Part shown: piece after piece, positions 49,097-59,106 of the stretch
Layout: each line of letters opens with the position of its first letter
Position numbering within the stretch: the stretch's first letter is position 1
NCBI GenBank assembly: GCA_009739215.1
Contig: VSJF01000007.1
Span: forward strand, 1,426,001 to 1,490,000
DNA: 64,000 nt
Reading direction: 5' to 3'
Source of the DNA: Floccularia luteovirens
Lineage: Eukaryota; Basidiomycota; Agaricomycetes; Agaricales; Squamanitaceae
Notes under the pieces: generated by a model
What the model was told of the DNA's origin: nothing
Database searches by the model: none
The model's input: the letters and a program-made list of their open reading frames with translations, nothing else
Position numbers and translations under genes: made by a program

Positions 49097-52000
49097 CTTA
49101 TACACCAAACATGGACGTCAGAATGTATTTTTGGGTTATATTAACACTATCTCTAAACACCTATTGACTCTTCTATCTTGATATCTCGGGGTGTACACGG
49201 CTGGAACGGATAGGTATTTCCTGCAAAAGAAAAATAGGAATCGAAGTAATACAAGAAACTGTATTTATGTAAAATTTCAGACATTTTACTTAGGGAATTT
49301 TTTTCATGTATCCTGTTTGTATCAGAGTGGGTTTGTGTTGGACGTAAACAGGTTAAATATTTTTGTTTTCGAACGCTGAAATAAAATATATATGTTACAA
49401 TGAATGCTTTTATCTAAAATATAAAAAAGGTGGTTACTGAAACGTTTCTCGCCCATAAATTCTCTGTTCCTCGGGGAGACAATCAAAAGAAACATGTGAG
49501 TGTCCATCGAAAACAGAAGAAAACCATATGAGAAATACCTCATCTCCATAACATGTTCTTATTGGTCAGTTGGACGTATGCATAAATGGAAATAGATTGT
49601 ACATTTCCGTAGGGGCCACTTACTGTGGTAACCCACCCGTTTGCTTTAAGTTTTCAACGTTACAAGTTTAATCTGTAAAAAAATGGGAAATTTTTCAACT
49701 TTTGTTTCTTTTAGGTACAGTTTCGCAGATCGTACTACACTGAAAACGGCTTTTGAACGCTAAGGGAAGAACCTTTGTCAGGTCTTGTACAAATGTTGAC
49801 AAAGTTGAGATCTTTGAGACCTCATCTACTTCATCTGATACTGAAGGAGCTAAACGGATAAATTGTGTATGTCTGTTATAATATATCTTACCCGGTCAAC
49901 AAGTAATCATTCAACTCTTTGGTGACTTACGTAGAGGATAGACATTTACAAGATTATCTCCACAGGCGGTATTCATTGAGGGCAGATTCCAGAGTAACCC
50001 CTCTTGGACTCTGGAGAAATTTCGCGGGGCCGCGGGTGTACACTATCTGAGGTGAGAAAGAAGTCTCAAATGAGAAGTTAATATTGATATTGTGTATGCG
50101 TTGTATCATTATGCTTTCCTTATTGTTAAAACTCTTCAGGTTTATTAATCATACTGTCCGGTACCCGGTATAAAAGACATGGCCAAGTCTTGTAAATCAC
50201 CCCGCAGTAGTCGGCAAAGCCAATCCTTAGGCCTCATCAAACCATATATTGTCAAGGCTCCGCAGTGTTTCCCCACATGGAGCGGAACTTGTATGACGGA
50301 TATGATATGATGCTCCATCTTGTCAAGACGGCGGTAATTGGTGAACACCGATGCCATAGCTGCAGCTTTTATTAGGACAGACCCATCTTGTCACCCAATA
50401 CGTCAAGGGGTGGTGATACAGACGTGGGATCACTAGGTATTCCTTTTACTTACAAGGTTTTGCCGGGGGGTTGTGTGGTTTTCGCAATTAGGATTGCTTT
50501 GCTGGAAAGATGGTGATTATATGTTCCCGATGCCTAGTTTTGGTTACACACCTGGCTTCTTTAGTATATCTATATTATCTTGCCAAGTCATGATTCTTAT
50601 CAAAGGCTGGTCTTATAAGCAGGGAATCTTTAGGTTGTGATCTTCCGATCCGTGGGAGCATCCCTTGATGGAGCCGGGTAGCTAAAGTTCATCTTACGGA
50701 AATCAGACCAAAATAGATGATTAACAGCACCAGAGGATATGGGGAGGCTTATGGGAACACCGAGGTTGACGTTGACCATGAGAATATCAATTGAGACAGA
50801 GCCACTTGCATACCAATTTGATCACGAAACAAGGACCCAAACATTATACTTCTGCTGTTATCCACAGACACAGAGGTCAGGCGTTAAGATGGTGACATAT
50901 ACTTTTAGATTTGGACCTACTTTCCTCCCACAAGTTACATGAATGCAATAAGCAAGGTGAACTTCAAGTTGGACAGTTAATGATAGACTCGGGAGAGCGC
51001 TAGGAGCAAATTATTTAATCGTATTTGGCTATATATATGATAGCAACTGGAGAAATAACTGATAATAACGCTGATCACCACAGGACCTTGCGCTGTCTGG
51101 TATCGGTTATGCCGCTTTCGACGCTTGGTCGCGTCGTGATATTGTTAGCTCTTACTGTTTCGCTGTGTTTCACAACTCTCGTTTCTTCAATTCACCTAGT
51201 TATTAAGAGAAGGGATGAAGGCTTTAGTCACGGCAACTCCACAACTTGAAATGCTACAAATTAAACGTTTTGGGTGTCTCCCAATCTCAATCTAGAATGG
51301 AAAGAGTCGTCCTGGGCACAGGTTCTTTGATACATTAGACTTAGTTTCATGTTTAATTATGTTGTCGTTCAGATTACACCATGTAAAACACTCAAGGTTT
51401 TTCATTGTTATAAGGGATTGGAATGTGCGCGCTTGATGGTCAGACCATCGCCTCTTCAACGACTTTTGACATTTCCAATGTTCAACGTACGTTCAACCCC
51501 CTAGGTACCATTGAACTATTTAGAACCTACGGTGAAAGCGCAGTAATAGCGATGACGGCGCAAACCTGCAGCAGTCTCGCCAGATTTTTTTGAGTATAAA
51601 TGTCCTATTCTTATAAGTCCGGGAGGTCCTGGGACACACTGGTGTGAATATGTAGTCCTCAGTCAGGCTAGTGCGGTCGAGATGTCGGGAAGTTTTCCCA
51701 ACTCCGTAGTATTAAACCAAGATTCTTTCGGTGTAAGTTTGATGTTCTCGAATTTTACTTGCACCGAATATCTTACAATGTGAATGTTTGACTACAAACA
51801 TTCAGCACCATTCTCTTTCAGCGGTTTCAATTTGTACCGTGATGTATGTTCGGCAATACTTCACGGGATGGGACTCTTCCCAAGCCTGGAACGGTTTGTC
51901 CCGTTCTTGATTCTCTGTTCCCTGATGTAACTATAAAGATGGATACGGACAAGTAGAGGCCTTTACTAATGAGCCAGATGAAGCTAATCGCTCCCTTTTG

Positions 52001-52431
52001 GAATCGGTCACTTACATCAATAAGCATAATGCTGCATAGACACTATACCATGTATGATTTATGTAAACTATTGTTTTTTTATATATGTTGACTTGCGCGA
52101 ATTTAATCTCACCATTCCGCATTAATACCAATACTGGCGAATACTCGAGACTTATTAGAGTTCTTTCTGGATCTGAACTTTCTTTGCACTGTTCGACGGC
52201 ACTTTGCCCACCTAGCAAGCCACGTCGCGCGAGAGTACGACCCAGCGCAAGCACAATCGGAACGGCATCAAAGGTCTTCATAATTTGTTTCTGCAAAGAC
52301 TAACAAAGTAACCTCACGTTTCCCCGAGGTAGCTTCAGCATCGAGCGCTTTTCAACGCAGCTCTACCAACCTGCAGGTGATTTTCTGATTATGCTCAATC
52401 CCTCTGAAGAATGATATTATGGTACATCACA
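49097..52431. other. Gene-free block, 3.3 kb
   Basis: This lies between the convergent 3' ends of the DnaJ gene (plus) and SGD1/NOM1 (minus). Open frames are under 100 codons and overlap on both strands; none has a domain. No repeat or RNA gene was recognised. Confidence 0.5.
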
Positions 52432-55400
52432 TTACAACGTAGGTACAAACTCCAACCCAGCATTCAATGTGTCCTTAGCAACCCCAGCCACCCACTGCAC
52501 AAGCTGTCGATGAATATTACCATCCGCAGCTGCAGGTCCAAAGTTTTGTGAAATATAATAGACGAGTCCCATTGCTAGTGCGGGTATTTTAGATGCCTTG
52601 ATAAAAATTTCCTCGACTGCCTTTTTATTTCTGGTAACACCCTTCGGGTTGACTAGTGGTGTGGCAATTTGACTGTTTATGAAAACGTTAATGAACATCG
52701 TTTTGAGAAATTCTTTGGATTGCGGTTTGAGTAGTGTGAAATCAATAGGCTGTCAATACCTGTTTAGCCTAATGGTACATCATAGTGTTAGAAAAATCTT
52801 CTCATACCTTTAAAACGGCGAGAGTTATGCAGTCTTTAGCAATCCACCACCCATATGCTTTTGCGACGTTGGTTAGACGAATCTTTGAGACATCCTTAGA
52901 ACCGAAGTCCTCGTCGTCCTTGATATTCTTTATTACTTCTTCACCACCAACTTTAGATTCCCCAAGATCACGTAGGAAGTCCCATAAACAAAATTGGAGC
53001 GTGATTTGATATGAGCGAGAGACCCGACATAGTTGTTGGCATACTAGAGTATAATAAGGGTTGTACGTTTGTTCCTAAAAGAAGAAATAAGGGTGAAAAA
53101 CTTGTAGAAGGCTACGAAGTGTAGAATACACATACGTTACCACAACAGTGTAACAGAACTCGAATTATATCACGTTGTTGCACCTCGGTTAGATTAAGCT
53201 GAGAAAGCCTCTCACAGGCATCCACATAATCCTGGTCCCAATTCAGACATGGATAGCATATCCAATGTTTTAAGAAATCATACCTCGCTGCTCATGAGAA
53301 CGATGAAGATACTTCTCCTAATATCCGTATTCATACCCTGCTTCTTAGCAAGTTTTACCAAGGCATCTGATGTGTCATCTTGTACACCGTTCACATCATG
53401 GAAGGTAGGGCTAGTGTTCCGCTGACGATCAACCAAGGGATCGCCACCCCAAGCAGCTCCTACAAGCCACCATTTTCCTTTACTCTGCGCGGAATGGAGA
53501 TCATCCAAGGAAACACGTAATGGCTCGTGCGCAAGGACTGTATCGTTTTAAATCAATTAGATCCATGATGTCGGTGATGAGACGTGAATTTGTGAGAGAC
53601 TTGCCATGCTTTTTTTTGCTGAGACCAGCTAGGAACTTTTTCATTCGTTCAACAGCTTCTCCACCTTGGTTTTGTGTAGTGTTTCTTTTGAGTTTATTAT
53701 TCTTCAGGTTAACAAGAGTCTCGATCATGAACCGGGTACGGGAACTATAAAGACGATGTATTCAGTATTACGCGCTGGCAGGTGAAACAGAGAATAATAA
53801 AAGACCTCAATTCTCCTTCATCGCCGGAGACCTTATTTTGGACGATTTGTATAATGTCTTTGAGAGCAGCAGGGTCATCTTGTCGAAGCTGCTGTCCAGA
53901 ATCTAACAAAAAAGATCAATACAGCCTTGGTGTAAGAAAAGCAAATATAAACGTACTCCGCGCGATTTTCAGAAGTAGTTCAATCGTAAACTCGTTTAAA
54001 CGATTTTGCAAAAGTTCGCGTATAAGGTCAAAGACAAGGATAGAAGATATAACTTGAAAGTTATACAATTCTGAAAGTAAGACTATCAAGTTGGAACATT
54101 CCTTTCCTTCTACGCTAGGATTGTTATCGGTAGAACTAACTCCAGAAACTTCCATAGTGGCAAAGTGGTGCTCGAATGCGTCAATCGCGTTTTGAACAAA
54201 GTGGGACAGCTGTTGCCAGTTATGTTAATCAGTGACAAAGAAATGTGCGTCGTGGAACGCACCGAACTCGATGCCGACAATTTTGTGCATGCTCGATACG
54301 AAAGCGGCGTACAAGACGACATAGGAATCCAGTAACGACGCCTGAGCCGATATTCCGTCTATAATGAGTGTCGACAGTGTTGTGGTTACATCTGTATCTA
54401 GTCAGTGATTTTCGGTTATCATAGAAATTTGAAGGACAGACCATTACGGCGATGATTCCTATATACTTCCTCTATGCTATCAAGGATGCTACTTATATTC
54501 TGTTCACTCATCCTATGAGAAGTATCAATCAGTTAGCACAGTGTTTATCTCGTGATAACTATTCTTGGCACCTGTTCAAGAGACCTTTCAGCTGACGAGT
54601 TAATTTTTGTATTTCCTCCGAGTTTTTGTCACCCTGATCATGTGTTCCTCGTAGATGAGGTGGAACATACACCCTACCTGGAAGTGAATTGAAGCATGTA
54701 GATTCAAAGAAGACTGGACTGTCATACCTGGGCTAGACAATGTTTTTGCAGGGAGTTGAGCCTTGTTTTCGGATGCCGAGTCATTATCATTATCTATACC
54801 ACCCCATTCCTCACTCTCATCACTTTCCTCATCCTCAGACATCTCGCTACCAGTAGTAGAAGGGCTTTGTAAAACGTCATCCATATCTGAATCATTTTGT
54901 TTTGTAGAGGACACGAGAGAATCCGCCCAGTCCAGTAGATCTAAGAGAGAGAAAAAATAAAGATCGTTGAAATGAAGATTCACGGGTGCCCACCATCTAA
55001 ACCATCATCTTCTATTGCTTTTTTCTTCTTTTTGCCTCTCGAGTAGCCCAGTTTTGATTCGAGGTAGGTGATGTACGCTTCATCCTGCTCTTCCCGTCGA
55101 GATTTTGGCAATTTTGGGTGCATTTGGACATTCGTAACATTTTTTGACCTATTCTCTGACTTCTTCTCCGACACTGCAGCTTGCTTGTGTTCTACAGAAG
55201 CTTCAACCTTCCTCACACCATCAGAAAGAGCCTTTGCAGGCTCGACCTGTATATCACCCGGTCGGGGTCGTTTACGTTTCGGCGAGTCTACGTGTTCACT
55301 ATCCGCAGGACGTTTACCATGTCTCACGGCTTCATGGGAGAAGTGAGTTGCTTTTTTCTGTTTCCGCTCGATACGCGCCTGTTTGCGAATGTCCTTTCGG

Positions 55401-55573
55401 GATGTGCGCGATTTGGAATGGAGGTTTGAGTGTGTATGGGTGCTAGCTTTTTGGCAACATTAACATCAGTGACATAAAATGACGTACAGTTAGAAAAACT
55501 TACATGAACCATCTAGTTCTTGGAGGAGAGACTGGGGAAGACGCGTTGTGGATGTCTTTTTCCGAACAGGCAT
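52432..55573 (-). CDS. SGD1: Nucleolar MIF4G/MA3 protein SGD1/NOM1, one probable 1-base frame break
   Basis: Sgd1/NOM1 is an essential nucleolar scaffold for 18S rRNA processing that recruits the helicase Fal1/eIF4A3. Thirteen exons run from 55504-55573 to 52432-52749, about 821 residues. The N-terminus is basic (RKDIRKQARIERKQKK). An acidic region follows (EDEESDESEEWGG), then the hallmark VYVPPHLRG. The MIF4G domain spans about 270-490 (LTRQLKGLLNRMSEQNISSI, VVLYAAFVSSMHKIVGIEF, NEFTIELLLKIARNSGQQLR). The MA3 domain is about 600-800 (DIRRSIFIVLMSSEDYVDA). The intron 53538-53604 starts with GC rather than GT. At exon 7 (start 54209) the frame needs one C removed from CTGTCCCAC, or else a 31-base intron, which is shorter than any other here. 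The start lies 96 bases from a divergent tRNA gene. Confidence 0.88.
53538..53604 (-). other. SGD1: GC-AG intron in SGD1
   Basis: The donor is CATG|GCAAGT and the acceptor TACAG|TCCTTG. Splicing gives KKKHVLAHEPLRVSLDDL, which matches the conserved Sgd1 core, whereas no GT donor nearby keeps the frame. GC-AG introns with an AG|GCAAGT-like donor are the usual non-canonical class. Confidence 0.75.
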
Positions 55574-55668
55574 CAGGACGAGTATGCCAGGATTTGAATT
55601 TCTGACGGTACACTTTTTCTTCAAACTGCGGCAGTCATTAACTGACCAACCGGAGAAATTTGGGTGTC

Positions 55669-55767
55669 GGCCTAATGGTCTAGTCGTATGATACGCGCTT
55701 CGGGTCATTCCCGCTTCTTCGGAAGTTTAAATGTGCGTGGTCCCGGGTTCAATTCCCGGTTGGGCCC
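55669..55767 (+). tRNA. tRNA-Pro (anticodon CGG) with intron
   Basis: The acceptor stem GGCCTAA (55669-55675) pairs with TTGGGCC (55760-55766), with C73 as expected of eukaryotic tRNA-Pro. The T arm is CCGGG-TTCAATT-CCCGG. The anticodon stem CGCGC/GTGCG encloses TTCGGG, giving anticodon CGG with U33 before it. About 27 bases lie between position 37 and the 3' half: an intron whose CCCG can pair with the anticodon, as in classical tRNA introns. A run of six T follows (55770-55775), a Pol III terminator. Confidence 0.88.
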
Positions 55768-55769
55768 CA

Positions 55770-55775
55770 TTTTTT
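55770..55775 (+). terminator. Pol III terminator of tRNA-Pro
   Basis: Six consecutive T begin two bases after the tRNA-Pro discriminator base. Confidence 0.75.
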
Positions 55776-55836
55776 ATTTTCTTTTGCGGGATGGAGATGA
55801 TGTTTGCCATGATATGCAGCAGTGGCTCAGTGTCAA

Positions 55837-55915
55837 GCATTGATGGTGTAGCGGTAACATTGGGTCTTCCCATGAGAGTGTGGCCTAGCTCCGGGTTCGA
55901 CTCCCGGTCAATGCA
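55837..55915 (+). tRNA. tRNA-Gly (anticodon CCC) with a very short intron
   Basis: The acceptor stem GCATTGA (55837-55843) pairs with TCAATGC (55908-55914), followed by A73. The D stem GTGT/ACAT, the T arm CCGGG-TTCGACT-CCCGG and the anticodon stem GGGTC/GGCCT (with two wobble pairs) all close. The loop reads TTCCCA, giving CCC at 34-36 with U33, plus about eight surplus bases read as an intron after position 37. Eight T follow (55918-55925). An alternative register would place C at position 33, so I prefer CCC. Confidence 0.8.
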
Positions 55916-55917
55916 AA

Positions 55918-55925
55918 TTTTTTTT
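55918..55925 (+). terminator. Pol III terminator of tRNA-Gly
   Basis: Eight consecutive T start two bases after the tRNA-Gly 3' end. Confidence 0.75.
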
Positions 55926-56124
55926 AGATGTTTTAAATTAACGTCGTCTATTAATAGACTGTGTTGGTTTGTGTTTGAAAGATGCGTGGCTACGAACTAA
56001 CTTAAGTATGAGGAACAGTTGCTGGGTGACATTTCGCTGTATCTTTCCTTCACAACTGTCTCGTCTTACATTTCTTCTACATATACGTCTAGCTACTGAT
56101 CCTATCACTTACTAACCAGATATC

Positions 56125-58290
56125 ATGCAGTCACAGGATCGTTTCCATTCTTCTGCGGTCTGTTTTCTCCTTCTCCCCTTACTTTCTCCGCTCACTACCC
56201 CTTACTCTCACAACAGCAACATTATCCCTTCTCTCAACAGACCTCTGCGTCACCTTTTAACTCTTCTCCATATCAACACCAACCCCTCCCCACAAATTCA
56301 GCATTCGACCTTCCCATGCGCTCTACTACCGACCTCCCTGGTGGTGACGGTTATCGAGACCAGCCGTACAGTTCAGAACAACCCAGATCCGCCATGTGGC
56401 TTGCTTCCAACCAGCGTAGGCAAAGCAGATCAAAGCGCATAGTCAATTCATTTATCTCCTGGTTTCCATCTCACAAGATCCTGATCCGTTCACTATAGGT
56501 TATCGGTGTGATTATCGCTTTAATCGGTGCCATTGTTATAGCTGTAGTTGTTGGCGTGGTTGTTTCGAGAAACAAGCAGGCAAACAGCAATTCAAGCAGC
56601 AGTAGCAACCACAGTGACAATAGTGACAATAGTGACAATAGTAAAAATGGCGAGAACGGCTCATCCTTTACTCCACATAGGATTCTTTGAGCTAACCAAT
56701 CATAAAACTTTCAGGCGACCCCAGTGTCTTTACAAAAGATCCAAACCTTCGTCCCTCATTCTATGGTATGGCATACACCCCAGAGGGCTCCCAGCTCCCG
56801 GACTGTGGAAACAAACTAGGTACGTTAATAACACTGTCTTGCATTTTTACTTACTAACGAAATGGTTCATGTAGAGGATGTTATTACTGATATTCAAGTG
56901 AGGCTATACTAATGTGATCGTATCCGTTTCTAACTGACCCCCTACTTCCGCAGCTCCTGTCTCAATTGACCACGGTATGTCTGCTCTTTCATATGCATAT
57001 ATCCACTTTTCTCTATGTTTCTGCCACTTATCATTCATCCCGATTCCGCAGCGCCTCCGTCTTTACGGAGCAGATTGTAACCAAACTGCGCTTGTTGTAA
57101 GTGTTACAGATAGTCTGTATCACTGTGATCCGGATTACTCACATGACCTAGCTTGAAGCTATACGTCAGACCAAAGTCAACATGACTGTTTGGGTCGGAA
57201 ACTATCCCATCGCCACTGACAACAATGCTGCCTATCAGCGTCAACGTGATCTCATTAAGGACGCTATTCAAACTTACGGCGTTGATAATATTGGTGGTGT
57301 TACGGTTGGTAATGAGTTTATGCTCAAGTACGCTGTTATTTTTTCGTTTTCTTTCTTCGTCCTTACTTTGACAGCTACCTCAATGCCAATGGTGGAGGCT
57401 CAAACCCGAACGACGCCGTTGGAGATCAAGGTGCCGCACTTTTGATCGCAGACATCCAGGACACACGCAGTATGCTAGCGAGCCTAAACCTACCATCAAC
57501 ACCCCCAGTCGGAACTGCTGACGCCGGTAGCTACTTCAACACGAAGGTGCTGGCAGCTGTTGATTATGGGGTATGTCCTTGAATCATCTTATAATCTTCA
57601 ACTCTCTCTGACCTATATATGACGTTTATAGCTCGCAAATGTGCATCCTTGGTTCGCGAATGTTAGCGCAGATGATTCGGCAGGCTGGACCGCCGACTTT
57701 TTCCAGCAGCAAGATGTTGCAGCTGCAAATGCTTTACCGAACAATCCTCAGATGTACATCGCAGAAACAGGTGTGTCAATTGCCCTTTTATCTAGTCATA
57801 ATCTCTCAAAAATCTTCTACTTATAGGGTGGCCAACTGTGAGCATTTTCTTAGACTTCTTCTATGAGTAACTGAAAGTATTTCGCTGGTTAGCAATCATC
57901 CGATGAAGGAAACGCGTCGAACGGGCCTTCCCTCGCATCTGAAGGAAACTTGCAGGTGAATTTGGTTTCAATATTATTCAGTTGCTTCATGGCTGACCAA
58001 TTTATTTTTGAAGATATTTTTGGACAACTTTGTTTGTCAGGCAAATACCAACGGAACCAAATACTTCTTCTTCGAGGTCAGTGCTTGGGCACTTTCTATT
58101 CATTCTTTTATTCTAAAATACAAAAATACAGTACTTTGATGAGCAATGGAAGGATGCGCAATTCGGAGGTGTTGAGGTACAGCATTCTTACTCTTACTTT
58201 CCTTGTTCTTTCAGAAGCTAACATAAGTGAAAATAATCGTAGGGCTGGTGGGGTCTCTTCCACGGAAAGTGGGTTGAAACACTATTTTGA
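56125..58290 (+). CDS. GH17 glucan 1,3-beta-glucosidase/endoglucanase, type II membrane-anchored
   Basis: About 15 exons encode roughly 440 residues. A Gln/Ser-rich cytoplasmic N-terminus (about 1-85) is followed by one membrane helix (about 87-110) encoded at 56500-56570. A Ser/Asn/Asp linker with three SDN repeats comes next, then the GH17 domain from about 135, starting DPSVFTKDPNLRPSFYGMAYTP. The acid/base Glu is in VTVGNEFML and the nucleophile Glu in YIAETGWPT, both present. It ends KYFFFEYFDEQWKD, then GWWGLFHGKW. The family cleaves or transglycosylates cell-wall beta-1,3-glucan; the signal-anchor form is common in mushrooms. Exons include 11 (57827-57837), about 21 and about 23 bases. 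An intron beginning GTAAAA near 56642 removes an otherwise fatal stop. Frame is intact as far as I could trace it. Confidence 0.9.
57827..57837 (+). other. 11-base micro-exon of GH17 gene
   Basis: Eleven bases between introns ending TTATAG and starting GTGAGC complete Gly and encode Trp-Pro-Thr, directly after the nucleophile Glu (ETGWPT). Skipping would shift the frame and destroy the active-site loop. Confidence 0.85.
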
Positions 58291-59106
58291 CTTCCTCTAT
58301 GTGATGATACTAATGAAATCTCGTACACAGCCGGACATTGAAGAACATCAAGATTCCAGACTGTCCTTCACCTTAAGGGCGTTTATGTCTTGGTTTCTAG
58401 AAACCTAGAAGTAAGTAAGTCTGTCGGTAATTACATCACTGCTTATATTGTCTCAACATTTTTGTTCGCCCACACTTTTTGTATTTTAGTGAATGATGGA
58501 TTCTATTCATACAGAAGGACTTTTTAAACACCTCTTTTCTTTCTATCTAATGCATCGAGACATTTTTTTTTACTCACTAACACTGGAAACAATTTATCCC
58601 GTATATGCCTTATAACATTACCATCCAAAATCCTACCCCTATATTTTTTTTTCTTTTTCTTATGCGGGTACCCCTCATGTAAAAGAAAAGCAGGGCATAG
58701 GAACGCTCACCCCGACCAACAATATGCACTACATACCTCACGCTCACTTATACCATTACCTTCGTTGTTTATATTCACGTTCTACCAACTGCTTCCTCTC
58801 ATTTGACCTCCTCCGCTGGATGTTCGAGGGCGTTTGAGGGGTGTAATGTCATATTACTATTAGTACCGTTCAAGTGTACACAATAAATGCTTTTCTTAGT
58901 GTAAAAAAGCTCGTGTCTTCATAACTTGAAAATGTCTTTGCTTTATTCTTGTCACCCACCAAAAATAGATGAAACATATTTCGTTATTACGAGACACTCC
59001 CCGAAAATACAACAAATCGAGAAAAACAGTTAGGGAGATATTCGACAAACTCGTATGAATATTCAAGAAACTGGCTCAGAAATGATTTTCATAGGAAGGA
59101 ACATAA
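58291..59106. other. Intergenic region between convergent GH17 and GMC genes
   Basis: This is AT-rich, with T runs near 58565 and 58640, presumably 3' UTRs and polyadenylation signals (AATAAA-like ACAATAAATG near 58880). No open frame of note. Confidence 0.5.

Noticed and set aside
55861..55895. Reading the second tRNA as Gly(TCC) with stem TTGGG
   Set aside because: It would put C at position 33, where nearly all tRNAs have U; the CCC register keeps U33 and position 26.
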